Notes: generated from the letters alone by a model not told the origin. Counted from the stretch's first letter, positions 45,876-55,147 are shown. The stretch: DNA of 64,000 nucleotides from Acinetobacter portensis (GCF_009372215.1 NZ_LWRV01000035.1:62001-126000), one strand, 5' to 3'. Program-made: numbers and translations.

Positions 45876-46475
45876 ATGACAAACTTAAATGATATTGTAG
45901 AAATTTTGGCAAAACAAGCACTTGGTAACAATCAACAGCAGGGTCAACAAGGCGGTTTAGGGGGAATCCTAGGGTCGGTTCTAGGTCAATTGGGTGGTCA
46001 ATCTCAACAATCAAATACTGGTGGATTGGGTGGAATACTTGGATCAGTTTTAGGTCAGTTGGGTGGTGGACAAACTCAGCAAAATTCAAATGCAGGTGGT
46101 GGTTCACAATTACTGATAGCTGTACTTCCATTGGTACTTGCATGGATTCAAAAACAAGGCGGCTTACAAGGCGCTTTGGATAGTTTGAAAGGTCAAGGGC
46201 TTACAAGCCAAGTAGAAGATTGGGTTTCTACAGGACCTGGTGATAATGCGGCCGTAGATCCTCAGCATGTTCAAAACTTATTTTCAGATGCTGAAATTGA
46301 ACAGGTTGCAGTGCAAGCTCAAGCACCTAAGCAAGATGTACTTAGCGCAATTTCAACTGTTCTTCCACAAATTATTGATTCTTTAACACCTAAAGGTGAG
46401 CAATCAAGTGGTACAGAAGCAAATGCAGATATTGCGAATGTGATGAATTTGGTTTCGGGTTTCTTAAAAAAATAA
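45876..46475 (+). CDS. YidB-family (DUF937) protein with an internal exact repeat
   Basis: The 199-residue product has a C-terminal YidB-like helical domain (about residues 80-199, with GLTSQVEDWVSTGPGDNAAVDP). Upstream is a Gly/Gln-rich region in which the 16-residue unit GGLGGILGSVLGQLGG occurs twice (26-41 and 49-64). Function is unknown; no signal peptide is seen. It ends before a bidirectional terminator. The family is reasonably clear from the VEDWVSTGPN-like motif. Confidence 0.78.
   Translation: MTNLNDIVEILAKQALGNNQQQGQQGGLGGILGSVLGQLGGQSQQSNTGGLGGILGSVLGQLGGGQTQQNSNAGGGSQLLIAVLPLVLAWIQKQGGLQGALDSLKGQGLTSQVEDWVSTGPGDNAAVDPQHVQNLFSDAEIEQVAVQAQAPKQDVLSAISTVLPQIIDSLTPKGEQSSGTEANADIANVMNLVSGFLKK
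45951..46067 (+). repeat. Tandem duplicated coding repeat inside the YidB-like gene
   Basis: Two 48-base units (45951-45998 and 46020-46067) encode the same 16 residues, separated by seven codons. By direct comparison they differ at ten bases, all in synonymous positions. Confidence 0.9.
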
Positions 46476-46500
46476 TATTTCATTAAATTTGAAGCATAAA

Positions 46501-46530
46501 AAAACACGCTTATTGCGTGTTTTTTTATGA
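46501..46530. terminator. Bidirectional rho-independent terminator
   Basis: AAAACACGC/GCGTGTTTT (46501-46509 and 46515-46523) with a five-base loop and flanking A and T runs, between the convergent YidB-like and porin genes. Confidence 0.93.
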
Positions 46531-46539
46531 AGCTTTAAC

Positions 46540-47613
46540 TTAGAAGTCGTAACGTAAACCTAGAGATAGGGCAGTTGAATTTTCACCTTTTACGCCTGCT
46601 ACAGAAGTACTGCGACCTTCTTTCCATGGTGTAATGTCTGAGTTGTCGCCATTCAGTGTAGTTGCCAAGTTGCTGTATACACGTAATGTTTTATCAATTT
46701 TATGCTCTACGCCAATTGCAATTAAGCTTGCATTTGCATCGTTAGCATCGACATCACGGTAGAAGTATTCACCACGAACAGATGTTTTTGGTGTGATTTT
46801 ATATTCACCCGATACACCAAAGATTTGAACATCAGGATTGGCTTTGTCATCATCGTGTTGAGAGAATTGATACATTGCACCTAAATTGAATTGCTCTGTA
46901 AAATTATAAGCACCTGCAAGGCGGAAAGAGTCGCGTCCTGAACCTGCTTTATTTGATGCATTTTCTTCATATTTTTCATATGCAGCAGCGGCATCAATTG
47001 CGCCAGATTTATACGTTAAGGCGATGTCGTAAGCTTTATTGTTATTTTTGCCATCACCTGTATCGGTTTCTTTTTCAATTTGGGTTTTGTCATGCATTGA
47101 AAGTGCAGCAAGAACATTGAAACCATTACCAAAACTTGGTGATTTATATTCAATGGTGTTGGCATTACGCTCATCAAATTTCAAATTACCTTGACGTGTG
47201 ACATTACGGACATCACCAACCATGTCGCCAAAATGGTTTACAGGGCTACGAGCAACTTTAAATGGGCTGTCGAAGCGACCTACACGGACTTGACCATAGG
47301 CATTACTTTTTAAACCAACAAAAGTGTCGCGCGTGGCAAAATCAACACCTTTAGAATCGTTACCACCGCTTGCGAAGTTAATTTCTTGTTCAATTTGAGC
47401 AAATACATTTAAGTCATCATTTACTTTTTGATTTACTTTGAAGCCTAAACGTGAAGAATTTGATGATAGGTTGGCTTCACCATATTCCGCACCATCATTT
47501 AAATAATCTAGCGATACATGTGCGCGACCATAAATTTGTACGTCTGCTGCGGTTGCCATCATTGGTGTGAAAACTGTAGCCCCAATTGCTAATGCACAAA
47601 ATGTCTTTTTCAT
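46540..47613 (-). CDS. Gram-negative general porin
   Basis: The 357-residue product from the ATG at 47613 has a signal peptide of about 22 residues ending ATA. It has typical trimeric porin features: VQIYGRAHVSLDYL at the start, an SRLGFK segment, GLKSNAYGQVRVGRFDSPFK preceding the constriction loop, and a terminal LRYDF. GGAG is eight bases upstream of the chosen start. It probably carries small hydrophilic solutes, without known specificity. It is unrelated in sequence to the OprD-type porin 3 kb away. Confidence 0.88.
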   Translation of the reverse strand: MKKTFCALAIGATVFTPMMATAADVQIYGRAHVSLDYLNDGAEYGEANLSSNSSRLGFKVNQKVNDDLNVFAQIEQEINFASGGNDSKGVDFATRDTFVGLKSNAYGQVRVGRFDSPFKVARSPVNHFGDMVGDVRNVTRQGNLKFDERNANTIEYKSPSFGNGFNVLAALSMHDKTQIEKETDTGDGKNNNKAYDIALTYKSGAIDAAAAYEKYEENASNKAGSGRDSFRLAGAYNFTEQFNLGAMYQFSQHDDDKANPDVQIFGVSGEYKITPKTSVRGEYFYRDVDANDANASLIAIGVEHKIDKTLRVYSNLATTLNGDNSDITPWKEGRSTSVAGVKGENSTALSLGLRYDF

Positions 47614-47832
47614 GTGTAACTCCAATACAAGCTTTTTGTTAAATCGTCTTAAAAATAGTCAGCAGAAGTATTTTTATGTAACAACTGCACTTCATTTGAG
47701 CTTAGTATTGATGACAAATAAGTCAGTAAGATTAAGGATTTATTGCAGAAATATTAAAAGATAAGTATTGAAATTAAGCTCTAGAAGGGTTGTATTTAGG
47801 ATAATTCCTTATTTATTTTAGGTATTTAGATG

Positions 47833-47858
47833 CAAAAAAAAGGAGCTAAAAAGCTCCT
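47833..47858 (-). terminator. Terminator of hinT
   Basis: AGGAGCT/AGCTCCT (47841-47847 and 47852-47858) with a four-base loop. On the minus strand a run of eight T bases follows. Confidence 0.9.
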
Positions 47859-47873
47859 TTTTCAATTCGAAAT

Positions 47874-48287
47874 TTAAAGTGCTGCTTTAATTTTTTCAGC
47901 CAAGACTTTAATTTTCTCTTGATCACCCATTTGTAATGCATGTTTACCAAGTTCATGAACAGAGCTTGGAATTAAATGGAAGTGAACATGTGGAACAGTT
48001 TGACCTGCAGCAGAACCAGAAAGTTGCATAAGAACAATGCCTTTCGCATCTAAACCTTTTTCAATTGCTTTTGCAATTTTTTGAACAATTTGGATGGTAT
48101 ATGCAGCCGCTTCTGGGGCTAAATCTAATAATGTTTCTGCTGGAGATTTAGGAATAACCAATGTGTGACCATCGGCTTGAGGCATGATGTCCATAAATGC
48201 AAGAACGTATTCATCTTCATAAACCTTAATGGCAGGTAGTTCACCACGAAGAATTCTTGCAAAAATGTTTTGGTCATCGTAAGCCAT
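47874..48287 (-). CDS. hinT: HIT family purine nucleoside phosphoramidase-like protein
   Basis: The 137-residue product has the full histidine triad HVHFHLIP near residue 98 and the N-terminal IFARILRGELPAIKVYED. This is characteristic of the Hint branch, whose members hydrolyse nucleoside phosphoramidates. GGAG precedes the ATG. The physiological substrate is unknown even in model organisms. It ends at its own terminator. Confidence 0.85.
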   Translation of the reverse strand: MAYDDQNIFARILRGELPAIKVYEDEYVLAFMDIMPQADGHTLVIPKSPAETLLDLAPEAAAYTIQIVQKIAKAIEKGLDAKGIVLMQLSGSAAGQTVPHVHFHLIPSSVHELGKHALQMGDQEKIKVLAEKIKAAL

Positions 48288-48319
48288 TTTGACTCCTTGA
48301 TTGAATATTGTGAATGTAA

Positions 48320-48589
48320 TTAATTACATTTTAATTCTTTCTGACGATCCTTGATGGCGTCAAGCTTTTTTTGCTCTGCTTCAGAAAATTTTGGTTTATC
48401 TGTATAACAATCGGCATTGTCATTAAAGCGAGATTTTGCTTCAGGATCTTTAAAACAGAAACCTTTAGATGCATAAATCACATCTGAATCATTTTTCAGT
48501 TTTTTGCATTCTTGTTCAGAAGCAAAAGCAGTATTTACCCCAATTAAAGTTGTAAGGCTTGCAATGGCTGCAATGGTTAACTTCTTCAT
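48320..48589 (-). CDS. Small exported YARHG-like protein
   Basis: The 89-residue product has a signal peptide (about 23 residues ending AFA) and a mature domain with IYASKGFCFKDPEAKSRF, a pattern close to the YARHG domain. It continues with SEAEQKKLDAIKDRQKEL. Four cysteines in the mature part suggest disulfides in the periplasm. Function unknown. It is upstream of hinT on the same strand with a 32-base gap. Confidence 0.72.
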   Translation of the reverse strand: MKKLTIAAIASLTTLIGVNTAFASEQECKKLKNDSDVIYASKGFCFKDPEAKSRFNDNADCYTDKPKFSEAEQKKLDAIKDRQKELKCN

Positions 48590-48616
48590 AAGAGTATCCT
48601 TGGTGATTGCTTATCG

Positions 48617-48654
48617 TTAATACACATCAAAGTAATACGTTTGATGCGTATTAA
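48617..48654. repeat. 15-base inverted repeat
   Basis: TTAATACACATCAAA (48617-48631) pairs with TTTGATGCGTATTAA (48640-48654) with one mismatch and an eight-base loop. It lies between the YARHG-like gene start and the end of the dehydrogenase gene. Without a T-run, it may be a weak terminator or an operator for the YARHG-like gene. Confidence 0.55.
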
Positions 48655-48668
48655 TCAATGGCAGGACT

Positions 48669-49541
48669 TTAGCTAATTGTAATTTTGCTCCATGATTCAT
48701 ACAACTTTACAGCAGCGGAGAAGTCTGCATCTGCTTCAGCAGTTAGGTTTGCTGTTTGTATAAGGTTTTGAGTCAAACTCAAAAGAGGCGTAGGTAATTT
48801 AACTTCTTGGGCTAAATTTAAAGCAATTCCTGTGTCTTTTGCAAGCAGTGGTAGAGCAAAAGTTAAAGGAAAACTTCTATTTAACACACGTTGAGCCAAT
48901 ACATTTTCTGTTACGCCACTTTTACCACTTGATGCATTAATACAATCTAAGGCTTCCGTTAAATCTACACCATGGGCTTTTAGTGTGGTAAAACCTTCCG
49001 CTACTGACCATAAATTAACAGCAAGTAGCATATTATTGACGGCTTTTACGGCAAATCCTGCACCCGATGTACCTACATGCTTAATAAGTTTTCCAAAAGC
49101 TTGTATTGCAGGTAATGCTTGCTCATACGCAGTTTCATCACCGCCAATCATTACGGTGAGCGTTGCATTTTCTGCACCAATGGTTTGTCCGCTAACAGGG
49201 GCATCTAAAAAGGCAACATGTTGTTCTTTTAATTGCTCTGCAAGTTGTTTGGCAGATTCAGGTACGCCACTTGTACAATCGACCCAAATTGACCCTGCTT
49301 TTAATTGAACACCTGCAATTAAGTTTTCAACATCTTTACTTGTAGGTAGGCATGAAAAAATAATATCGGCTTGTACCGCTTGTTGAAGTTCTACAGCTTG
49401 GGTGCCATATTCAATTGCATGTTGCTTGGCTTTTTCAAAGTTTCTGTTCCAAACATAAACTGTGTCGAAATGCTTAGGAAGATGTGCTGCCATTCTGTAG
49501 CCCATTGCGCCTAAACCAATAAATGCAACTGATTGAATCAT
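48669..49541 (-). CDS. NAD(P)-dependent beta-hydroxyacid dehydrogenase (3-hydroxyisobutyrate/tartronate semialdehyde type)
   Basis: The 290-residue product has an N-terminal Rossmann motif (FIGLGAMGYRMAAHL), the substrate-binding segment DAPVSGQTIGAENATL and the catalytic lysine in GAGFAVKAVNNMLL. The family reduces or oxidises 3-hydroxyacids such as 3-hydroxyisobutyrate or tartronate semialdehyde. No partner genes for either pathway are nearby, so the substrate stays open. It lies nine bases after the PhaC-like gene on the same strand, suggesting cotranscription. Confidence 0.85.
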   Translation of the reverse strand: MIQSVAFIGLGAMGYRMAAHLPKHFDTVYVWNRNFEKAKQHAIEYGTQAVELQQAVQADIIFSCLPTSKDVENLIAGVQLKAGSIWVDCTSGVPESAKQLAEQLKEQHVAFLDAPVSGQTIGAENATLTVMIGGDETAYEQALPAIQAFGKLIKHVGTSGAGFAVKAVNNMLLAVNLWSVAEGFTTLKAHGVDLTEALDCINASSGKSGVTENVLAQRVLNRSFPLTFALPLLAKDTGIALNLAQEVKLPTPLLSLTQNLIQTANLTAEADADFSAAVKLYESWSKITIS

Positions 49542-49550
49542 GATGTTTCC

Positions 49551-50642
49551 CTATATCTGTGTAGATCTGAGTGCAAGCCAATTTGAAAGTTTTGGCCAAA
49601 ATTGTTCAGCACTTTTTTGGCTCGACATTAAGCCTAAATGCCCGCCTGGAATGAGAGTAAACGTGACATCTTTACTATTTGTCAATTCAATTAAAGGCTT
49701 GGCTGCGGCTTCTGAAACAATTTGATCGTTATCTCCTGCGCCAATAAAGACAGAGCAGTCTATATTTTTTAATTCGATGAGCTTATCGACTAATTGTATA
49801 TGACCATCTTTAAGTGGGTTTTTTAACCAAAGATTCAAAATCATGTCTTTGTTCACGCCACCTGGGTAATCAATCATATGATTTAAAAATTGCGACATTG
49901 TGGCATTTTCAGTTAAAAATTGGGCATCACCCAAATTTTTTAAAAGCTGTATTTTGCTGTCGAGCCAAGACTTTGGATTGATTAATTTGAAACCAATAGA
50001 ATTAATGATTCCAGGAGTATGAATATATTGGGTTGCGATATTTTCTTTTAAAAATAGGCTTTGAAGTTTAGATTTTTTATTTAAAAATTGATGTGTAATA
50101 TCGAAAAGTTTACCAATTTTACCAGATTTGTGAGCATTCATCGGGCTACCTAAAACAATTAAATTTTTAACATATTGAGGTCGATGAAGCGCCGTATAAA
50201 GCGTGACAAATACACCGCCCATACTCCATCCATGTATTGAAAGATCCTCGACTTGAGCATGCTTTTGAATGCGTTCAATACAGTTTGGAATTAAATCATC
50301 AATAAAATATAAAAAATTAAGTGAATGATGACTGTAATTGAAACGATCCCATTCAAGTAAATAAAGATCGAAACCCTGATTTTGAAAGTATTGAACTAAA
50401 GATCTGTGCGGATGTAAGTCGTAAATTGCTGTGCTAACCGCCAAAGGTGGAATAAAGACTAAAGGTTCTTTGTATTTTTTATTTGGAGATGCGTAATAGC
50501 GAATTTTGGTATTTTGATATTCATCAATGATTTCATAAGGCGTCTGTTCAGATTGAACCAAAGATTTTCGATTAAATACACGAATAGATAGATTCTTTAA
50601 TTTTTCACTTTGATTCTCGAGTATTAATTTTAATGCTTTCAT
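49551..50642 (-). CDS. PHA synthase (class III-like) family alpha/beta hydrolase with a Ser nucleophile
   Basis: The 363-residue product from the ATG at 50642 has the size and layout of class III PhaC: LVFIPPLAVSTAIYDL, then DLYLLEWD, then a lipase box, and a C-terminal Asp/His pair. The triad reads S140 (GWSMGG), D306 (GDNDQIVS) and H335 (GGHLGLM). True PHA synthases use cysteine where S140 stands, so this may be a hydrolase or depolymerase-like enzyme. The frame opens at a TTG five codons earlier. It is followed by the hydroxyacid dehydrogenase gene. Confidence 0.75.
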   Translation of the reverse strand: MKALKLILENQSEKLKNLSIRVFNRKSLVQSEQTPYEIIDEYQNTKIRYYASPNKKYKEPLVFIPPLAVSTAIYDLHPHRSLVQYFQNQGFDLYLLEWDRFNYSHHSLNFLYFIDDLIPNCIERIQKHAQVEDLSIHGWSMGGVFVTLYTALHRPQYVKNLIVLGSPMNAHKSGKIGKLFDITHQFLNKKSKLQSLFLKENIATQYIHTPGIINSIGFKLINPKSWLDSKIQLLKNLGDAQFLTENATMSQFLNHMIDYPGGVNKDMILNLWLKNPLKDGHIQLVDKLIELKNIDCSVFIGAGDNDQIVSEAAAKPLIELTNSKDVTFTLIPGGHLGLMSSQKSAEQFWPKLSNWLALRSTQI

Positions 50643-50781
50643 ATAAAAATCTATCAAATGAGATGCCGATTTGAACGAAGACTAAACAATATTTCAATAT
50701 TATACCTTGACCATAAAGACCTTAGACGCTCAAAATGTTGGCAATTGTTTACAAAGGCAGTCTACAGACTGATTAATTGAA

Positions 50782-51969
50782 ATGAGCCAACAAGACGACA
50801 GTCAATACCAATTAGAAACTTTAGCAATTCGCACAGGACATACGCGTAGTTTCGAGGGTGAACACGCAGAACCCATTTTCCTAACTTCATCTTTTGTTTA
50901 TGAAAATGCGGCTGAAGCTGCGGCTAAATTTTCAGGACAAGAACCTGGAAATATCTATTCACGTTTTACCAATCCTACAGTAGCAATGTTTGAAAAACGT
51001 TTAGCTGCAATTGATGGTGCGGAACGTGCGGTAGCAACAAGTTCTGGTATGGCTGCAATTATGGCTGTTGCAATGTCATTCCTTAAAACAGGTGATCACG
51101 TGATTTGTTCACGTGCTGTATTTGGTTCAACAATAGCAATGTTTGAAAAATATGTTGCTAAGTTTGGCGTGGGAGTAACTTTTGTAGATTTAACAGATTT
51201 AAATGCATGGGAAAATGCAATTAAGCCTGAAACTAAATTGTTATTTGTAGAGTCTCCATCGAATCCATTGTCTGAAATTGCAGATATTCAAGCATTGTCA
51301 GATCTTGCGCATGCCAACGGTGCATTACTTGCGATTGATAATAGCTTCTGTACACCTGCATTACAGCAACCCATCAAATTTGGTGCTGACTTAGTGGTGT
51401 ATTCAGCAACGAAATATTTAGACGGTCAAGGTCGTGCTTTAGGTGGTGCAGTTGTAGGAAATAACAAATTACTTGAAGAAGTATTTGGTTATGTACGTAC
51501 AACAGGGCCATCAATGAGTCCATTTAACGCATGGGTATTCTTAAAAGGTTTAGAAACTTTACGTTTACGTATGCGTGAACATTCTGCAAGTGCGCAAAAA
51601 CTTGCTGAATTTTTAAATGCACATCCTAAAGTAGAAAAAGTTTATTACGCAGGTTTGCCTGAGCATGTAGGTCATGAACTTGCAGCGAAACAGCAAACAG
51701 GTTTTGGCGGTATTGTATCTTTTGAAGCGAAAGGCGGTCGAGAAGGTGCTTGGAAAGTCATCGACAATACACAATTTATCTCTATTACAGGTAACTTGGG
51801 TGATGCAAAATCGACAATTACTCATCCTGCAACCACAACTCACGGTAAACTTTCACCTGAAGCAAAAGAAGCTGCGGGAATTCGTGAAGGTTTAATTCGC
51901 GTATCTGTTGGTTTAGAAGATATTGATGATATTATTGCCGACATCAGTCGTGGTTTAGATTTAATTTAA
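50782..51969 (+). CDS. metZ: O-succinylhomoserine sulfhydrylase MetZ
   Basis: MetZ makes homocysteine directly from O-succinylhomoserine and sulfide in methionine synthesis. The 395-residue PLP enzyme shows the Cys/Met-metabolism signature: [19 protein letters not shown] at the N-terminus, [11 protein letters not shown] for the phosphate cup, and the PLP lysine in [12 protein letters not shown]. The [24 protein letters not shown] ending is typical. It is divergent from the PhaC-like gene and 19 bases before ybaB. Confidence 0.93.
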   Translation: MSQQDDSQYQLETLAIRTGHTRSFEGEHAEPIFLTSSFVYENAAEAAAKFSGQEPGNIYSRFTNPTVAMFEKRLAAIDGAERAVATSSGMAAIMAVAMSFLKTGDHVICSRAVFGSTIAMFEKYVAKFGVGVTFVDLTDLNAWENAIKPETKLLFVESPSNPLSEIADIQALSDLAHANGALLAIDNSFCTPALQQPIKFGADLVVYSATKYLDGQGRALGGAVVGNNKLLEEVFGYVRTTGPSMSPFNAWVFLKGLETLRLRMREHSASAQKLAEFLNAHPKVEKVYYAGLPEHVGHELAAKQQTGFGGIVSFEAKGGREGAWKVIDNTQFISITGNLGDAKSTITHPATTTHGKLSPEAKEAAGIREGLIRVSVGLEDIDDIIADISRGLDLI

Positions 51970-51988
51970 GATTTGTTCGGAGTTTTTT

Positions 51989-52318
51989 ATGAACGTAAAT
52001 ATGTTAATGCAGCAAGCGCAGCGCATGCAAAAAGAAGTTGCGAACAACATGAAAAAGGCAAAAGAAGAACTTGCCCAAACTGAAGTTCATGCAGAAGCAG
52101 GCGGTGGCTTGGTTAAAGTAACAATGACTTGCCGCAATGTGGTAAAGCGTATCGAGATTAATCCTGAACTTCTTCAAGATGATGCTGACATGATTGAAGA
52201 CTTAATTGCTGCTGCAATGAATGATGCTGCACGTCAAGCAGAAGTTGTTTCTGAAGAAAAAATGAAAGCTGCAAATTCTGGTATGGGTTTACCACCAGGT
52301 TTAGCTGGCTTGTTCTAA
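51989..52318 (+). CDS. ybaB: Nucleoid-associated protein YbaB/EbfC
   Basis: This is a small DNA-binding dimer found beside recR in most bacteria. The 109-residue product begins with a helix ([19 protein letters not shown]), then has the conserved beta segment GGGLVKVTM and a second helix with ending [13 protein letters not shown] is upstream. It is 12 bases before recR. dnaX, often the next gene upstream, is replaced here by metZ. Confidence 0.93.
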   Translation: MNVNMLMQQAQRMQKEVANNMKKAKEELAQTEVHAEAGGGLVKVTMTCRNVVKRIEINPELLQDDADMIEDLIAAAMNDAARQAEVVSEEKMKAANSGMGLPPGLAGLF

Positions 52319-52330
52319 GGAATAGCCTCA

Positions 52331-52927
52331 GTGTTTAGTGATCGTTTTGATCAACTTGTACAAGCACTGCGTATTTTGCCAAGCGTTGGGCCAAAATCGG
52401 CTCAACGTATGGCATTACACCTCATTATGAAAAATAAAGAGGGCGCGGTAGGTTTGGCACATGCTTTGAATGAAGCTACAAGTTATATTCATGAATGCTC
52501 AATTTGTCATTCACTTACGGAAGATGAAATCTGTAATATCTGCGTATCTCATGAAAGAGATGAGCATTTGTTATGTGTGGTGGAATCGCCTGCAGATGTA
52601 ATGGCAATTGAACAAAGTGGTAGCTTTAGAGGTAAATATCATGTTTTGGGCGGGCATTTATCACCGCTTGATGGCATTGGTCCAGACGAAATTGGTATTC
52701 CTTACTTGGTACAAAGACTCTGCGATGGTAAGGTTAAAGAAGTGATTCTTGCTACCAATGCAACCGTTGAAGGTCAAGCAACTGCGCATTATTTGGTAGA
52801 AGCGACAAAGCATTTACCTGTACATATGACACGTATTGCACAAGGCGTACCGCAAGGTGGCGAGCTTGAATATGTCGATAGTCATACACTCAGCCAAGCT
52901 GTTCATAATCGTATGCAAATGAAATAA
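52331..52927 (+). CDS. recR: Recombination protein RecR
   Basis: RecR works with RecO and RecF to load RecA at gaps. The 198-residue protein has a helix-hairpin-helix (LPSVGPKSAQRMALHL), a four-cysteine zinc finger (CSICHSLTEDEICNIC) and a Toprim domain (CVVESPADVMAIE). The start codon is GTG (52331) with AAGGA eight to twelve bases upstream. It is coupled to ybaB. The next 213 bases before rnd hold only a GTGAATATTCAC dyad at 53024-53035. Confidence 0.95.
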   Translation: MFSDRFDQLVQALRILPSVGPKSAQRMALHLIMKNKEGAVGLAHALNEATSYIHECSICHSLTEDEICNICVSHERDEHLLCVVESPADVMAIEQSGSFRGKYHVLGGHLSPLDGIGPDEIGIPYLVQRLCDGKVKEVILATNATVEGQATAHYLVEATKHLPVHMTRIAQGVPQGGELEYVDSHTLSQAVHNRMQMK

Positions 52928-53140
52928 GCTTTACGAAGTTTATTTCATTTAATTCAGAATATATCGATGGGTATAAAATATGTTTTGATTAAGAGCTTTT
53001 AAGTATAAATAGAAAATTAAAATGTGAATATTCACGGTAAATAACAATAAAAATACGATATTTTGTAATTATTCATATAGCTAAATTATATTTATTGTTT
53101 ACAATACGATGAAGAGAATCGCTAATTAAATCTCGTCGTT

Positions 53141-54283
53141 ATGTTTCAGTTTATTCAACAACAAAAAGACTTTGAAAATGTTTTAGCATTAATGAGTCAA
53201 TGCAATACTTACGGACTTGATACCGAGTTTATTAAAGTAGATACCTTGTGGCCAAAACTTGGTGTTTTTCAAATAAATGTAAATGGTCAGGTTTATCTAC
53301 TCGATGGAACAGCATTAGAACTGTCCGACTTTTGGAATAAATTATTTAACGCAAAACAAAACATTTTTCATGCATGTAGTGAAGATATCGACTTAATTTA
53401 TCATTATGCGCAAAATAAAAATTTAACCAACGTTTTTGATACCCAAGTTGGCTTATCATTTTTAGGGCATGGCTTACAAGTAAGCTATCAAAATGCATTA
53501 AAAATGGTTCTGAATATTGATATTGATAAAGATCAAACGCGCTCCGATTGGTTGGCAAGACCATTGACGACGGAACAACTGAATTATGCAGCAAATGATG
53601 TGCTTTATATCATGCAGCTTTCAGACAAAATTCAGACCGAATTAACATCTAAGAATATTCTTTCTTTTGCTTTAGAAGATTGCCGTAATTTGACCCAAGA
53701 AATTGGTACAGAACTGCCCACAGAGCTTTTGTATACAGATATTGGTAATTACAGACATTCACGCCGTCAGCTTATGCAATTGCAACATTTGGCCGTGTGG
53801 CGCGAGCAAATGGCGAAAGCCTTGAATCAACCACGTAGTTTTATTTTAAAAAATGCAACGATGATTGATTTGGTGGAGAATAATCCTAAGAATAATTTTT
53901 TATTGGCGAATATAAAACAAATTCGTCCGAATATTATTCGTGAGCATGGTAAAACCATCATCGATTTATTGAAATTTTTACCACCTCAGGAAGAATGGCC
54001 ACTAAGAATGGCTCGACCTATTCGTCATTCTTCTAAAGAAGTTTCAGATAAGTTAGATGCTATTATTGACCGTGTTACCTTAGAAACAAGGATTCCTAAA
54101 GAAGTGTTGTTGCGCAAAAAGTGGTTCAATGCTTTATATAAACACATTGTGTTTAAAAATGATGAACAAGATTTGCCAGACTATTTGTTAGGATGGCGAT
54201 ACGATTTGTTAACCAAGCCATTAATTAATGCATTGCATAATGATGTGGATTATTTATCAACTCAAATGAAAGTTTCTGTATAA
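53141..54283 (+). CDS. rnd: Ribonuclease D
   Basis: RNase D trims tRNA and other RNA 3' ends. The 380-residue protein has the DEDD exonuclease motifs: DTEF near residue 27, the second Asp in HACSEDIDLI, and the third in YAANDVLYIM. One or two HRDC-like helical domains follow (about 215-370, with LAVWREQMAKALNQPRSFIL). It precedes ycgL, as in many gammaproteobacteria, but a strong terminator lies between. Confidence 0.94.
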   Translation: MFQFIQQQKDFENVLALMSQCNTYGLDTEFIKVDTLWPKLGVFQINVNGQVYLLDGTALELSDFWNKLFNAKQNIFHACSEDIDLIYHYAQNKNLTNVFDTQVGLSFLGHGLQVSYQNALKMVLNIDIDKDQTRSDWLARPLTTEQLNYAANDVLYIMQLSDKIQTELTSKNILSFALEDCRNLTQEIGTELPTELLYTDIGNYRHSRRQLMQLQHLAVWREQMAKALNQPRSFILKNATMIDLVENNPKNNFLLANIKQIRPNIIREHGKTIIDLLKFLPPQEEWPLRMARPIRHSSKEVSDKLDAIIDRVTLETRIPKEVLLRKKWFNALYKHIVFKNDEQDLPDYLLGWRYDLLTKPLINALHNDVDYLSTQMKVSV

Positions 54284-54328
54284 AACATACGCAAACTGTT
54301 CAAACTCTTTCTTTTTATACAAAATCTA

Positions 54329-54370
54329 GACTGATGCGTTAATAATCGTTAATGTATCGGTCTTTTTTTT
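54329..54370 (+). terminator. Rho-independent terminator after rnd
   Basis: A 14-pair stem (54329-54342 with 54349-54362), including three G-U pairs that work on the plus-strand RNA, closes a six-base loop and is followed by eight T bases. Confidence 0.9.
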
Positions 54371-54412
54371 GTTGTATGCTTTATCGTGCATTATATGGGT
54401 ATTAATTCGAAT

Positions 54413-54721
54413 ATGTTGTGTTCAATCTATAAATCTAGCAAGAAAGATGAAATGTATCTTTACATTGCTCGTCCTGAAGTAAGCGAAAACCAAGCTGAAA
54501 CAAATGATCCTTTAGACGTTTTGCCTGAACCGATGCGTCCTGCATTTGGTCGTGCAACATTTGTAATGGATTTGGAGTTAAGTGAATCTCGTAAACTTGC
54601 ACGTGTTAACGTTTTGCATGTAATGGATTCTATTAATACCAAAGGCTTTTTCATTCAAGTGCCGCCAGAAGGATTAATTGATCCAAATGCTGTTGCACCT
54701 GAAGGTTTACGTGGTGCTTAA
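54413..54721 (+). CDS. ycgL: YcgL domain protein
   Basis: The 102-residue product from the ATG at 54413 matches Ycg[20 protein letters not shown] at the start, an FGxxxFVMDLEL-like strand and [12 protein letters not shown] near the end. Function is unknown. In-frame starts lie nine codons upstream (GTG at 54386) and six codons upstream (ATG at 54395), but the family begins at this methionine. A membrane protein gene follows after 20 bases. Confidence 0.85.
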   Translation: MLCSIYKSSKKDEMYLYIARPEVSENQAETNDPLDVLPEPMRPAFGRATFVMDLELSESRKLARVNVLHVMDSINTKGFFIQVPPEGLIDPNAVAPEGLRGA

Positions 54722-54741
54722 TTCAACTAGGGAGTTGTGCT

Positions 54742-55125
54742 GTGGATAGTTTTCTTTCAATGTTAGACGCAATTCCTGAAGGAATGATTGCAATTACCGT
54801 TTATTTATTGGGTAGTGTGATTGTTTTGGCATGTTGGTATGGTATTGCAACTCGACTGCCTAAGCTTTTAGGCGGTATGAGTTGGATTGTATTATTTGCT
54901 CTATTGCTTACACCAACAGCATCGGATGGTAATAATGCATCTATTGCACCTGCTGTTTTTGGTGTGCTTTTTGGTGTGCTAACTAAAGATTCACCACTTA
55001 TTTGGTTGAATTTATCACTTATTCTGTTTGTGATTGGTTTAGGGGCAATTATTGGCTATTTATGGTCGAAATACACCTCAAACAAAACAGAAATCGAATT
55101 AAGTAAAAAAGATTTGCCACTGTAA
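54742..55125 (+). CDS. Small inner membrane protein
   Basis: The 127-residue product has three to four hydrophobic segments (about 16-38, 45-60, 70-83 and 90-110) and a charged C-terminal tail in the cytoplasm. I recognise no family. The start is GTG (54742), with GGGAG about nine bases upstream. It lies between ycgL and the MoxR gene with short gaps, so all three are probably cotranscribed. Its role may be linked to the MoxR ATPase. Confidence 0.68.
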   Translation: MDSFLSMLDAIPEGMIAITVYLLGSVIVLACWYGIATRLPKLLGGMSWIVLFALLLTPTASDGNNASIAPAVFGVLFGVLTKDSPLIWLNLSLILFVIGLGAIIGYLWSKYTSNKTEIELSKKDLPL

Positions 55126-55147
55126 ATTAAAAAAATAAGGTTCAGTC

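Noticed and set aside
46540..47613. Porin and OprD-type gene as a duplicated pair
   Set aside because: Their sequences share no obvious similarity beyond general barrel features, and they belong to different porin families.
53024..53035. GTGAATATTCAC dyad upstream of rnd as an operator
   Set aside because: It is a perfect 12-base dyad, but such AT-rich palindromes arise often by chance, and I found no matching partner site nearby.
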